Assembly: GCF_008692035.1 (NCBI RefSeq)
Contig: NZ_VTFG01000001.1
Span: forward strand, 992,001-1,056,000
Length of the DNA stretch: 64,000 nt
Source: Pseudomonas marginalis
GTDB lineage: Bacteria; Pseudomonadota; Gammaproteobacteria; Pseudomonadales; Pseudomonadaceae
Direction of reading: 5' to 3'
Under the pieces are notes generated by a model. The model was not told the origin of the DNA. It saw only the letters and a list, made by a program, of their open reading frames with translations, and searched no databases. A program made the position numbers and the translations under genes. Below are positions 8,351-17,776 of the stretch, piece by piece. Each line of letters opens with the position of its first letter. Position 1 is the stretch's first letter.

Positions 8351-9232
8351 ATGGAATTTTTCTTCGAAGTGCTGATCGGCGGCCTGCTGGCGGGCGTGAT
8401 GTATGCCCTGGTAGCGATTGGTTTTGTACTGATCTACAAGGCCTCCGGCGTGTTCAATTTTGCCCAGGGCGCCATGGTGCTGTTCGCCGCGCTGACGTTT
8501 GTCAGCCTGTTGGAGCGCGGCTTCCCGTTTGCCTGGGCGTTCCTGATCACCCTGGCGAGCATGGTGGTGCTGGCGCTGCTGATCGAAAAAGTGGTGCTGC
8601 GGCCCTTGGTCAATCGCCCACCGATCATCCTCTTCATGGCCACCCTCGGGCTGTCCTACCTGATCGAAGGTTTCGCGCAGTTCCTGTGGGGTGCGCAGGT
8701 GCACGGGCTGGACCTGGGCATCGCCGACGAACCGCTGGAAATCCGCGGCATGCTGCTTTCGCAATTCGACCTGTTTGCCGCCGGCACCGCCGCCGCCCTG
8801 GTGATCGTGCTGTCGCTGCTGTTCAACAAGACCCGGGTGGGCCTGTCGTTGCGTGCGGTGGCCGATGACCCGCTGGCGTCCATGGCCATCGGTATTCGCC
8901 TGCCGCGCATCTGGGCGTTGGTGTGGGCGGTGGCCGGGTTCGTCGGGCTGGTGGCCGGGTTGCTCTGGGGCGCACGCCTGGGAGTGCAGTTCTCGCTCTC
9001 GCTGGTGGTGCTCAAGGCGCTGCCGGTGCTGATCATCGGCGGGTTCTCGTCCATCGGCGGGGCGATTGTCGGCGGCCTGATCATCGGGGCGGCGGAGAAA
9101 GTCGCCGAGATCTACCTCGGCCCGATCATCGGCAGCGGCATCGAGAACTGGGTGCCCTACGTCCTCGCGTTGCTGTTCCTGCTGGTGCGGCCTGCCGGGT
9201 TGTTCGGCGAGCGCGCCATCGAACGGGTTTGA
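8351..9232 (+). CDS. branched-chain amino acid-type ABC transporter permease (LivH-like)
   Basis: 293 aa from ATG 8351, two bases after the ATPase stop. MEFFFEVLIGGLLAGVMYALVAIGFVLIYKASGVFNFAQGAMVL is the standard LivH N-terminus, and about eight hydrophobic segments follow. The conserved EAA-like region is VGLSLRAVADDPLASMAIGI. Inner membrane; partner of the downstream LivM-like permease. A longer upstream frame starting at 8243 only reads through the ATPase gene in another frame. Confidence 0.93.
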   Translation: MEFFFEVLIGGLLAGVMYALVAIGFVLIYKASGVFNFAQGAMVLFAALTFVSLLERGFPFAWAFLITLASMVVLALLIEKVVLRPLVNRPPIILFMATLGLSYLIEGFAQFLWGAQVHGLDLGIADEPLEIRGMLLSQFDLFAAGTAAALVIVLSLLFNKTRVGLSLRAVADDPLASMAIGIRLPRIWALVWAVAGFVGLVAGLLWGARLGVQFSLSLVVLKALPVLIIGGFSSIGGAIVGGLIIGAAEKVAEIYLGPIIGSGIENWVPYVLALLFLLVRPAGLFGERAIERV

Positions 9233-9254
9233 TTGTCCTTGGGGAAATGCCTGC

Positions 9255-10322
9255 ATGTTGTATCAAGAAGTCGGTCAAATCAGCACCTCCTACGCGGCCG
9301 AGCGCCGCACCTTTCGCCTGCGCCAGGACCGCGTCGCGCTGTGGCTGCTGCTGGGCGTGGCGTTCTTTGCGGTGCCCTGGCTGGGTAATGACTACTGGTT
9401 CAGCGCGATCCTGGTGCCGCTGCTGGTGCTGTCGCTGGCCGGGCTTGGGCTCAACCTGCTGACGGGCTACGCCGGGCAACTTTCACTCGGCTCGGCGGCG
9501 TTCATGGCGGTGGGCGCGTTTGCCGCCTACAACCTGCAACTGCGCGTGCCGGGCTTGCCGCTGTTGGTGAGCTTTGCCCTGGGTGGCGTGATCGCCGCCG
9601 CGGTGGCGGTGTTCTTCGGCTTGCCGAGCCTGCGCATCAAGGGCTTTTACCTGCTGGTGGCGACCCTGGCCGCGCAGTTCGTGGTGGAGTGGGTGCTCAC
9701 CCGCTTCAGCTGGTTTACCAACGACAACGCCTCGGGCGTGATCACCTCACCGCCGCTGCTGATTGCCGGGCTGGATTTCAGCTCACCGCGCGGCCGCTAC
9801 GTGCTGACGCTGGCCGTAGTGGTGACGCTGTTCTGGCTGGGCAAGAACCTGGTGCGCAGCGAACTGGGCCGCAACTGGATGGCGGTGCGCGACATGGACA
9901 CCGCCGCTGCGGTCATCGGCATTCGCCTGTTGAAGGCCAAGCTGCTGGCGTTTGCCATCAGCGGCTTCTACCTGGGCATCGCTGGTTCACTGTGGGCGTT
10001 CGCCTACCTGGGCACGGTCGAGCCCCACGGCTTTGACCTGAGCCGCTCGTTCCAGGTGCTGTTCATCATCATTATCGGCGGCCTGGGCAGCGTGCTCGGC
10101 AACGTCCTTGGCGCGGCATTCATCGTGTTGTTCCCGATTCTGCTGGCCAATCTCTTCGCGCTGTTGCCCGCTGGACTGATGGATGCCGGACAGCTGGAAA
10201 ACATCCAGAAGATGCTGTTTGGCGCGCTGATCATCGCGTTTTTGATCAAGGAACCGGAGGGGCTGGCCCGTCTGTGGCAGCGCTTTCGTCAACGGGCCAG
10301 GGTCTGGCCGCTGCGTTACTGA
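9255..10322 (+). CDS. branched-chain amino acid-type ABC transporter permease (LivM-like)
   Basis: 355 aa. It begins with a roughly 30-residue cytoplasmic tail, then many membrane segments including LGLNLLTGYAGQLSLGSAAFMAVGAFAAY and GFYLLVATLAAQFVVEWV. The motif RNWMAVRDMDTAAAVIGIRLLKAKLLAFAISGFYLGIAG is the LivM counterpart of the coupling loop. Twenty-two bases separate it from the LivH-like gene. It forms the membrane heterodimer of the transporter. Confidence 0.93.
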   Translation: MLYQEVGQISTSYAAERRTFRLRQDRVALWLLLGVAFFAVPWLGNDYWFSAILVPLLVLSLAGLGLNLLTGYAGQLSLGSAAFMAVGAFAAYNLQLRVPGLPLLVSFALGGVIAAAVAVFFGLPSLRIKGFYLLVATLAAQFVVEWVLTRFSWFTNDNASGVITSPPLLIAGLDFSSPRGRYVLTLAVVVTLFWLGKNLVRSELGRNWMAVRDMDTAAAVIGIRLLKAKLLAFAISGFYLGIAGSLWAFAYLGTVEPHGFDLSRSFQVLFIIIIGGLGSVLGNVLGAAFIVLFPILLANLFALLPAGLMDAGQLENIQKMLFGALIIAFLIKEPEGLARLWQRFRQRARVWPLRY

Positions 10323-10350
10323 ACTCAATAACCCCCCAGGAATCACCTCC

Positions 10351-11682
10351 ATGACACATCGCTTATCGCTGCGCCGCCTGGCCTTGGGCCTGGCCCTGAT
10401 CACCGCCGGGCTCACGGCCGGCGCCCAGGCTGCCAACGAACAATACTTCCCGTTGCAGAGCTACCGGGTCGGCCCGTACGCGGCCGGTGGCACCGGTTTT
10501 TTCGGGGGCTTTATCGACTACCTGCAATACATCAATGCCAAGGGCGGGGTGAACGGCGTCAAGCTGACCTGGAGCGAATGCGAGACCGAGTACGTGGTGG
10601 AAAAAGGCGTTGAATGCTATGAGCGCCTCAAGGGTGGGCTCAACGGTGCGCCGGCCGCCGCCACCAACCCGCTGTCAGTCGGCATCGCCTATGCCACCCT
10701 GGACCGCTCCACCGCCGACAAACTGCCGCTGATCACCATCAACCATGGCCGCACCGATTCCACCGACGGCAGCGTGTTCCCCTACGTGTTCCCGCTGCAG
10801 CTCAACCCGTATTCGGAAGTCTCGGCGATCATCAACTACATCGGCCAACGCGAAGGCGGCGCCGACAAGCTCAAGGGCAAGAAAATCGCCGTGCTCTACC
10901 ACGGCTCGCCCTACGGCAAGGAAACCAATGGCGTGCTCGAAACCCTGGCGAAAAACGCCGGCTTCGAACTGACCCTGCTGGAAGTGCCGCACCCCGGCAA
11001 CGAGCAGCAATCGCAGTGGCTGAACATCCGGCGCCTCAAGCCCGACTGGGTGATCCTGCGCGGCTGGGGCGTGATGAACCCGGTGGCGCTCAAGTCCGCG
11101 CAGAAAGTCGGCTACCCGGCCGATCACATCATCGGCAATATCTGGAGCAACTCCGAAGAAGACGTGGTACCGGCCGGCGCCGCCGCCAAAGGCTTTATCT
11201 CGATCACCACCCACCCGTCGGGCACCGACTTCCCGGTGCTGCAAGGCATCCAGCAAAGCGTGGTAGACGCCGGCAAGGGCAACCTGGCCGACCCCAAGCG
11301 TTTCGGCACCGTGTATTACAACCTGGGCGTGGTCAACGGCATTCTCAACGTCGAAGCCCTGCGCCTGGCCCAGGAAAAATACGGGCAAAAACCACTGACC
11401 GGCGAGCAGGTACGCTGGGGCTTCGAACACCTGAACCTCGACGACGCACGCCTGCAGGCCCTGGGCGCCAAGGGCCTGGTGCAACCGCTGAAACTGTCCT
11501 GCGCCGACCACGAAGGCGGCGGCGCCGTGCGCTTCCAGCAATGGGATGGCCAACGCTGGAACCTGATCAGCGACTGGGTACAGGCCGACCGCGCCCTGCT
11601 GCGGCCGATCATCGAAGCCTCGGCGGCGCAGTACGCCAAGGAGAAAGGCATCACGCCGCGGGATTGCAGCAAAGAGCAGTAA
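10351..11682 (+). CDS. ABC transporter substrate-binding protein (Leu/Ile/Val-binding-like)
   Basis: 443 aa with a signal peptide (MTHRLSLRRLALGLALITAGLTAGAQA) and mature start at ANEQYFPLQSYRVGPYAAGG. It has the periplasmic binding protein type I fold seen in urea, amide and aromatic-acid binding proteins. It is longer than LivJ, in the size class found with operons that also carry an acyl-CoA synthetase, so an aromatic or fatty acid ligand is plausible but unproven. It is the last plus-strand gene; the next gene is on the other strand 26 bases away, where a second ATPase would be expected. Confidence 0.9.
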   Translation: MTHRLSLRRLALGLALITAGLTAGAQAANEQYFPLQSYRVGPYAAGGTGFFGGFIDYLQYINAKGGVNGVKLTWSECETEYVVEKGVECYERLKGGLNGAPAAATNPLSVGIAYATLDRSTADKLPLITINHGRTDSTDGSVFPYVFPLQLNPYSEVSAIINYIGQREGGADKLKGKKIAVLYHGSPYGKETNGVLETLAKNAGFELTLLEVPHPGNEQQSQWLNIRRLKPDWVILRGWGVMNPVALKSAQKVGYPADHIIGNIWSNSEEDVVPAGAAAKGFISITTHPSGTDFPVLQGIQQSVVDAGKGNLADPKRFGTVYYNLGVVNGILNVEALRLAQEKYGQKPLTGEQVRWGFEHLNLDDARLQALGAKGLVQPLKLSCADHEGGGAVRFQQWDGQRWNLISDWVQADRALLRPIIEASAAQYAKEKGITPRDCSKEQ

Positions 11683-11708
11683 GCCCGAAATAGACCGTTG
11701 TTGAGCGC

Positions 11709-12881
11709 TCACCCGGAGTGGGTAGTACCGCCCAGGCGCTCAGCAACCCAATCGGCAATCCAGGCGCCGGCGTTCGAGGTGTTGTCCAGGCTGCTGTGGT
11801 GGATACCGCCTTCACGCGGGGTGAACACCTTCAATTCGCGATCCGGGCTGTTGGTGAGTTGGTCATAGGACTGATGCGCGTACGCCAGCGGAATCTGTCG
11901 GTCGGCCTCGCCATGACTCACCAGAAACGGCACCTTGATACGCTCCATTACCCCGTTGAGGTGCACCTGCTCGGCGAGCGTCATGAACGCCTCCATGCTG
12001 CTCGCACCCCACACCCAGCACACGTGCTCCCAGTAGTGCGGCACCGGTCGTTCACCTTCGCGGGCCAGGCGGCGCTTCTGCATTTCGCCCCAGTTATGGT
12101 TCGCCCCCCACACTGCGCCCAGGGCGAAGCGCGGTTCGAACGCTACAGCGCGCGGGCAGTAATACCCACCCAGGGACACCCCCAGCAAGCCGATACGCAG
12201 CGGGTCGATTTCGCGGCGGGTTTGCAGGTAGTCCATCAGCGGGCTGGCCCACAGTTCGGTGTTGACGACTGCGGTCATGCCATGCAGGCGCAGGGCTTCG
12301 CCGGTGCCGGGCTGGTCGATGAACAGGCTGGAGATGCCGCGTTTGGCAAGCAATTGCGGGAACAGCCCGGCGCGATGGACCATCTCCTTGGTGCTGTCCA
12401 GGCCATTGATCACCACCAGACACGGCGCCGCGTCAGTTACGCCCTCAGCCGGGGTGAACAGCCCGGCGAGATGGGCACCGTCGTAGGGAATTTCAAACCG
12501 CCGGGTATTTTCGCCAGACAGTTCGACGCCTTCGGCGAAGGTGCGCAGAAACTTGGCGTACAACGCTTTGCGAGGCGCATGACCGTGAGCCTGCATACGC
12601 TCGGCAGTGATGAAATACACCGCCGCGCGGTTCAACTTGTCACCGGCGCTGAGCCACCTGCCGGCCGCCTTGTCTTCCTGCGCCAAGGCCACCAGGTTGT
12701 CGCCTCCAGCCTCCCAGGCGGCCATAAACGCCTGGGTGCCCGCATCGTCACCCTGGCGGGCTACCTCCAGCAGCGGCCGGCACATGGTGTCGATCTCGCC
12801 GATCTTGCCGCCCATCTCGATGGCTGCCGCAACTGCCAGGCTCCACACATAATTGGTTTCGAAATACTGGAACATGCTCAT
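11709..12881 (-). CDS. alpha/beta hydrolase, C-C-hydrolase-like (DHPON hydrolase/FrsA type)
   Basis: 390 aa. An all-helical N-terminal cap of about 125 residues is followed by an alpha/beta hydrolase core. The nucleophile elbow is GVSLGGY (Ser236), with acid HGEADRQIP (Asp327) and base GGIHHSS (His361/362). This build matches enzymes such as 2,6-dihydroxypseudooxynicotine hydrolase, which cut a carbon-carbon bond next to a ketone. It is 19 bases downstream of a ring-cleaving-type dioxygenase gene, so it probably acts on that enzyme's product. Polyketide or ester hydrolysis is the alternative. Confidence 0.8.
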   Translation of the reverse strand: MSMFQYFETNYVWSLAVAAAIEMGGKIGEIDTMCRPLLEVARQGDDAGTQAFMAAWEAGGDNLVALAQEDKAAGRWLSAGDKLNRAAVYFITAERMQAHGHAPRKALYAKFLRTFAEGVELSGENTRRFEIPYDGAHLAGLFTPAEGVTDAAPCLVVINGLDSTKEMVHRAGLFPQLLAKRGISSLFIDQPGTGEALRLHGMTAVVNTELWASPLMDYLQTRREIDPLRIGLLGVSLGGYYCPRAVAFEPRFALGAVWGANHNWGEMQKRRLAREGERPVPHYWEHVCWVWGASSMEAFMTLAEQVHLNGVMERIKVPFLVSHGEADRQIPLAYAHQSYDQLTNSPDRELKVFTPREGGIHHSSLDNTSNAGAWIADWVAERLGGTTHSG

Positions 12882-12900
12882 GGGTCAATCCTTGTGAAAA

Positions 12901-13875
12901 TCAGCGGCGCATAGCCGGGAATTCGCCCTGGTAAAAGGTCACGTCCCAGGGAATGTCGTCCTGCATGAACGCAGGCGGGTTGCCCATCCACTGGGCCGTG
13001 CCGAAGCGAAACTCCCATTCGCGCGGTACCCAACTGTCGTCGAGGTAATCGGTGTCGGCGCCGTACTCGGCCTCACCACCGGTGGGTGAGTTGAAGTAGC
13101 AGAAGATTGCCGAAGCGATGCGGTGGCGGCCGGTACCGAGAAAGCCATGCTGCCAACCGCGTCGGGTCATGTAATTGGAGCCGACCATCACCTCGTCGAA
13201 GTCCTCGACCCCGAAGCAGGTGTGATGAAAACGCGGCACCCCGCCCGCCCCCGGTGCCTTGTTATTGAGCAGGAAGGTGTTGTGGTGCTCATTGGCACCG
13301 TCGGCGCGCAGGTAGGTACCCACGCCTTTCTGATGGTCGGACAGGCGAAAGTTCAGACGGTCGCGAAAGAACGCAAAGCTCTGCCAATAGTCATCCACGG
13401 CAAACACCACGTGGTTGATGGTTTTAGGTCGAGCCCGCGTGCGCCATTTGCGGTGCTGGTTGAGACGGTTGACGTTGCCGGCAGCGTTGACCGGGTCGGG
13501 GGCGTAAGTGACTTTCCTGCGGTTGAACACGCGAAGCCCCAAGGCCTGGCCGCAATCGCTGAGAAAGTGCCAGGCATCATCATCGCCCAGGAGAACCTCA
13601 CGGTCGCTGGACAAGTCGGCGACCAGCCGCGCCAGGTTTTCAGCGTTGTCCACGCCCCAGATGGTCTCCTTCACACCGAAGCCTTCGTAGCGCGACGCCG
13701 GAATAGAGGGGTGATGCATTTCGCGCACGATAATGGTCGAGCCTTCCTCCAGTCGATACAGGCTTTCCTGATCGTTGGCACTGAGGCGCACCAGGCCGAA
13801 ATCATCAAAGAAGCGCGAGGCCAGGGCCAGGTCCTCGACGCCATACAACAGGGTGTCGATGCCGATGATCGCCAT
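12901..13875 (-). CDS. two-domain VOC protein, probable extradiol ring-cleavage dioxygenase
   Basis: 324 aa from ATG 13875, preceded by AGGAGACC. Two VOC modules are present. The C-terminal module has all three type I extradiol iron ligands: His155 in TINHVVFAVDD, His217 or 218 in RFHHTCFGVEDFDE, and Glu270 in SPTGGEAEYGAD. It would open a catechol-like ring between or beside the hydroxyls. It heads a two-gene unit with the C-C-hydrolase-like gene. A NodD-type box lies 119 bp upstream. The substrate is unknown. Confidence 0.82.
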   Translation of the reverse strand: MAIIGIDTLLYGVEDLALASRFFDDFGLVRLSANDQESLYRLEEGSTIIVREMHHPSIPASRYEGFGVKETIWGVDNAENLARLVADLSSDREVLLGDDDAWHFLSDCGQALGLRVFNRRKVTYAPDPVNAAGNVNRLNQHRKWRTRARPKTINHVVFAVDDYWQSFAFFRDRLNFRLSDHQKGVGTYLRADGANEHHNTFLLNNKAPGAGGVPRFHHTCFGVEDFDEVMVGSNYMTRRGWQHGFLGTGRHRIASAIFCYFNSPTGGEAEYGADTDYLDDSWVPREWEFRFGTAQWMGNPPAFMQDDIPWDVTFYQGEFPAMRR

Positions 13876-13991
13876 CTCAGGTCTCCTGGAAAGTGAAATT
13901 GCGCTGCATGGTTGTGTCCTCGTCAAACAGGGGTCTAAGGCCAGAGTAAGAAGCCCGGCCCATGCCGACTAATCGTTTGTCGACATGGGTT

Positions 13992-14010
13992 CTATCCATG
14001 GCGTGGATGG
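13992..14010. promoter_or_regulatory. LysR (NodD/NahR-type) box upstream of the dioxygenase gene
   Basis: Reads CTATCCATGGCGTGGATGG. It contains ATC-N9-GAT (13994-14008), the NodD-type recognition pattern. It shares CTATCCAT-N4-TGGATGG with the box at 23614-23632 next to the LysR gene (15 of 19 identical). It sits in the 165-bp gap between the porin gene's stop and the dioxygenase gene's start, so it gives the two-gene unit its own LysR-controlled promoter. Confidence 0.65.
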
Positions 14011-14040
14011 CTTCAGGCGCCCGCCATGGAGTGCGGCGAA

Positions 14041-15465
14041 TCAGTGACGGCTGTTCAAACCCAGCATCTCGTCGAATTGCACATGCAACAGCAGCCCGGC
14101 GGCATAACCATCGCGCGGGTTGACGCCGGTGTAGGGGTTCAACCAACTGCTGGCTCCCCACGTACGCAGCACGAAGGGGCTGAGGACGATGCTGTCGGTG
14201 AGGATGAAGTTGGCGTCCAGCGCGACCGCATACTCGTTGCGCCCGGGGCGGTAACTGCCACCGCCCGATGCCGCGTGGGCCTCTTCAAGGAAGCGTTGCT
14301 CGCGACTGGTCAGTTGTGCCCAGTTGACGTTCACCGAATAGCTGTCGAACGGTCGGCTGCGAAAGGGTGCGGAAAGAATCAGCCCTGCGTTGCCTTGGGT
14401 GCCGACGCCATTGGTGGTGCCTTCATCAAGTGTGTGGGTCAAGCTGGCATAGGCCGCTACCGCCGTTGGGTTGAGGTCTTGGGTGGCGCCGCCGTCCTGG
14501 CGCCAGACGGTTTTCTTGGCGCCCAGGTAGAAACCTGTCACGCCCTTGCGGGTATCGGCAGCGGCAGTTGTGTCAGTGACTTTCGAGGTGCCGTTGACCG
14601 TGAAATAGGGGTCGGTCTGTTGCCCGTTATTGTGAAAGCCCAGCACCTCGAACGTTTGCGGGTAGGCTTGCATGCGGTAGTCGGTGCGATAGGCCAGGTT
14701 CGCCAGGTACACCGTACTCAAGGTGCCGCCACTTTCGCCGACGCCGCGCTCCCAGCCATTGGTGAAGGGATAGGCATTGTTGCTGCGCCACGCACCGACC
14801 TGCGCGCGCACGGCGGGGCTGAAATCGTAGCCGACGCGCGCGCCCCAGTTGGCGTAGGGCGGCGGGTTGATACCGGCCGTGTCCTGCAGGATCGCGTTCA
14901 CGCATCCCAGCGGCACGTTGCACAGCGGCAGCGCAAAGTAGTTGCCGGCGTTGCTCTTGCCCGCTTCGATGGACAGCTTGTCGTCGAGCAATTTCTGCTC
15001 GTAGGTGAACAGGCTCAGGTGGCTGACATTCGGAATGTAAGGGCCCGGTTTACCGGCAATCACATCACCCACCTGCCGACCGTAGTCCAGGTTGCTGGTC
15101 CAGGGCACGTACAGCTGCTCGAAGTGGATCGTCCCACCGGGCAGGCCAATGAGCTTGTCGAGGTTGAAGTCGGCGCCGATGGCAAAGATGGTCAGTGACT
15201 CGTGGTTACCGGTGTACAGGCCGGCGCTGGGGTTGCGCAGGTAAATCTCAGTCATCGACAGGTGCGGGCTCACACCATGGTCGTTGAGCCACTTGCCCTG
15301 CGCCTCAAGAAGCTTGCCACTTTTGGGTGGCACATTGGGCTCCACATTCAATACGCGCGGACCGACTTTTTCATTCGGGTACTCGTCGCTCGGCGCGTCG
15401 GCAGCCAGGGCGGGGCCTGCCGTCACGATGATCAATGCACAACCAACCACCATTCGAATCGTCAT
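14041..15465 (-). CDS. outer-membrane porin, OprB-like
   Basis: 474 aa with a signal peptide (MTIRMVVGCALIIVTAGPALA). The body is rich in alternating aromatic beta strands and has the OprB-like core (KLIGLPGGTIHFEQLYVPW, LSIEAGKSNAGNYFALP, NWGARVGYDFSPAVRAQVGAWRSNNAYPF). It should let the pathway's substrate cross the outer membrane. Oddly, it ends in SRH rather than a terminal aromatic residue. It lies 81 bases downstream of the MFS gene in the same direction, matching an uptake pair. The family call is moderately sure. Confidence 0.7.
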   Translation of the reverse strand: MTIRMVVGCALIIVTAGPALAADAPSDEYPNEKVGPRVLNVEPNVPPKSGKLLEAQGKWLNDHGVSPHLSMTEIYLRNPSAGLYTGNHESLTIFAIGADFNLDKLIGLPGGTIHFEQLYVPWTSNLDYGRQVGDVIAGKPGPYIPNVSHLSLFTYEQKLLDDKLSIEAGKSNAGNYFALPLCNVPLGCVNAILQDTAGINPPPYANWGARVGYDFSPAVRAQVGAWRSNNAYPFTNGWERGVGESGGTLSTVYLANLAYRTDYRMQAYPQTFEVLGFHNNGQQTDPYFTVNGTSKVTDTTAAADTRKGVTGFYLGAKKTVWRQDGGATQDLNPTAVAAYASLTHTLDEGTTNGVGTQGNAGLILSAPFRSRPFDSYSVNVNWAQLTSREQRFLEEAHAASGGGSYRPGRNEYAVALDANFILTDSIVLSPFVLRTWGASSWLNPYTGVNPRDGYAAGLLLHVQFDEMLGLNSRH

Positions 15466-15546
15466 GTTCAGTCTCTTTTGTTGTTTTTATGAGATAAGGG
15501 GGCCTGCTCCGGTACCAGGGCACCGGAGTGTTCGGTCATTCCAGGG

Positions 15547-16785
15547 TCAGGCGTCTTCGAGATTGACGCCGGTCAGGCGCAGGTTGCGTGCCGCCCGGCA
15601 CTTCACCAGGCTGGCGCCGAGTGCCAGCAGTACCACCGGCAGGCAGAGCCAGCCGGCCCAGCCAATGGTGGTGGCCAGGCTTCCGCTGACCTTGCCAACG
15701 GCCACGACCAGGATCGGACTGAAAAACATGCCCAGGCAGTAGCTGCCGTACCACATGCCAGTGCCCAACCCGCGGCGCTGCCACGGCAGTTCACGCATGT
15801 TCCAGATGGCCAGGGTGGGCAACATCAGGCCGCAGCCCAGGCCGTTGATTAGTGCAACAACCATGATTGCCTGCCAGGTGTGCATCGCCGGAATCAACAG
15901 AAAGCTGGTAGCGATCAGGCCAAAGGCCAGGGCCAGGCAATGGGGGGTACGCAGGCCCAGGCGAGTCAGCAGGTGCACGCTAAGAGTACCCAGCACGATC
16001 ATCACGCTGCACGCCGACGCGACGAGGCCGGCGGTCTGCGGGGACGGTTCGCCGATGTCCCCGAGCAGGTAGGCCATCTGGATCTGCAGGATCATGAACA
16101 TGACCGCGCCGATGAAGGTCACCACACAAATCCCCAGCATCAGCAACGGCCGAAAGCTCACGTTGTTGCGCGCCTGCTCTTCGTCCGACGCCATGCTGGC
16201 TGCGCGCGGTTCCCACAGCATGACCTTGCTCAATAGCGCCAGTGCCAGGGGCACCGCGTAGACTACATAGGGCATGCGCCAGCCAAGTTCACCCAAGGCG
16301 CCGCCTACCATGAAGAACAGGATCGCCGACGACGACGCAAAGGTGGTTTGCAGCGCCAGGTACTTCTGGCGTTGCGCACCGCTGTAGTAGTCGCCGATCA
16401 GCATGGTGCTGATGGTCACCACCACCGCCTCCACGCAGCCCAGGGCGATACGACTGACGATGATTGCGTAGAGCGAGTCGAGGAACATCGGCATCAGGCC
16501 GAACACGCCGTAGCCGACAATCGACGCCACCAGCAATTGCTTGCGCCCATACCGATCGGCCAACACGCCCACCAGCGGGCTGAGCAACGCCACCAGCAAG
16601 CCGGGAATAGTCAGTGCCACCGGGATCAGGAACTCGACGTTAGGCACGTCGGAAAAATGCGCCTGCATCTGTGGCAGGCTCGGCGCTACCACGATGGCCG
16701 CCATCGGTGACAGACAGTTGATCAACAACAACAGGTACGTAGCGAGGGTCGCCTTTGACTGGGTGACGCGGGTAGGAGCGTTCAT
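15547..16785 (-). CDS. MFS transporter
   Basis: 412 aa with about 12 membrane segments. The MFS signature between segments 2 and 3 is VGVLADRYGRKQLL. The segment LLLLINCLSPMAAIVVAPSLPQMQAHF is typical of the Bcr/drug:H+ and aromatic-acid branches. Because it sits between catabolic enzymes and a porin gene, it is more likely a substrate importer than an efflux pump. It follows the epimerase-like gene by 48 bases. Confidence 0.85.
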   Translation of the reverse strand: MNAPTRVTQSKATLATYLLLLINCLSPMAAIVVAPSLPQMQAHFSDVPNVEFLIPVALTIPGLLVALLSPLVGVLADRYGRKQLLVASIVGYGVFGLMPMFLDSLYAIIVSRIALGCVEAVVVTISTMLIGDYYSGAQRQKYLALQTTFASSSAILFFMVGGALGELGWRMPYVVYAVPLALALLSKVMLWEPRAASMASDEEQARNNVSFRPLLMLGICVVTFIGAVMFMILQIQMAYLLGDIGEPSPQTAGLVASACSVMIVLGTLSVHLLTRLGLRTPHCLALAFGLIATSFLLIPAMHTWQAIMVVALINGLGCGLMLPTLAIWNMRELPWQRRGLGTGMWYGSYCLGMFFSPILVVAVGKVSGSLATTIGWAGWLCLPVVLLALGASLVKCRAARNLRLTGVNLEDA

Positions 16786-16833
16786 GGCCTCTCCGGATTG
16801 TTATTATTAAAGGGTGAAACGCACGCTTGGGTA

Positions 16834-17775
16834 TTACAACTGCAGGGTTCGCTCGATCAGTTGCTCGATGCCTCCATCATGGCGCAAGCCCAGGGCTTCG
16901 GATGCCTCGGCATGCAAGGGCGGATAGCGGCCGAAATTCGCCTCCAGGTGTTCATCAGGCTGGTACTCCACCTGTGCACGGCGGTCTTCGCCGAAACGCC
17001 TGCACAGCCCGTCGACCAACTGCGCCATACTCAGGTGCAACACCGGCAGCGCAAACACTCGCCGCGCCACCAGTCGCTCGGGCGCCAGCGTAGCGGCGTG
17101 CAGCAGGTTATCGACACAGCGTGCCGCCGACATCCACCAGGCCTGCGCCTGCGGCGATACCGGGCACTCGAAACGCGTGCCCGCCGCCAGCGCCCAGAAC
17201 ACCTCGCTCATGAACGCCGACAACAACCCGGAAGGTTGCGGCGGGCGGGCCACAATGCCCGGTAAGCGCAGGCTGATGCCATCGATCCAGCCACGGCGGC
17301 TGAAATCATCGATCAGCAACTCACCCATCAATTTCTGGGTGGCGTAACTCAATTGCGGGTGCAGGGGCGTGTGGTCGTCTACCGCGGTCGCCAAGGGCGA
17401 GCCATACACCGCGATGGTGCTGGCGAACACTACCCGCGCCGGGTTGGGTTGATCCTTGAGCCCTTCCAGCAACGCCAGCGTGGCGTCCAGGTTGACTCGA
17501 CGGCCCAGGCTGTAGTCGCGCTCGGCGGCCCCACCGGGGATGCTCGCCAAATGGAAGGCGATATCGACCGGCGTTTCCAGGGCATCGGCCAGCAACCGCA
17601 GGTCGGCGATACTGCCGGTAAGGCAGCGCACGCGGGGGTCCGGCGGTATCTGAGGAAACGCCAGGTCCAGCAGGGTCAAACGTGTCCAGCCCGGCAGTGC
17701 ATAGGGATCGGCCAGTAAGCGACGTACCAGGGTGGCGCCCACAAAACCATTGGCGCCGGTGATCAATACATGCAT
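16834..17775 (-). CDS. NAD-dependent epimerase/dehydratase (DenD-like)
   Basis: 313 aa from ATG 17775, one base after the FAH-family stop, with AGGAG before it. Extended SDR: nucleotide loop TGANGFVGATLVRRL, active-site Ser in FASTIAVYG and the YxxxK pair in SYATQKLMGELL. The segment AFHLASIPGGAAERDYSLGRRVNLDAT is typical of the D-erythronate dehydrogenase-like branch. It probably oxidises or epimerises a hydroxy-acid or sugar-acid intermediate. The exact substrate is not readable. Confidence 0.8.
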   Translation of the reverse strand: MHVLITGANGFVGATLVRRLLADPYALPGWTRLTLLDLAFPQIPPDPRVRCLTGSIADLRLLADALETPVDIAFHLASIPGGAAERDYSLGRRVNLDATLALLEGLKDQPNPARVVFASTIAVYGSPLATAVDDHTPLHPQLSYATQKLMGELLIDDFSRRGWIDGISLRLPGIVARPPQPSGLLSAFMSEVFWALAAGTRFECPVSPQAQAWWMSAARCVDNLLHAATLAPERLVARRVFALPVLHLSMAQLVDGLCRRFGEDRRAQVEYQPDEHLEANFGRYPPLHAEASEALGLRHDGGIEQLIERTLQL

Positions 17776-17776
17776 G

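Noticed and set aside
15507..15528. CTCCGGT-N8-ACCGGAG hairpin as a terminator after the MFS gene
   Set aside because: The 7-bp stem is not followed by a T run on either strand, so intrinsic termination between the MFS and porin genes is not supported.
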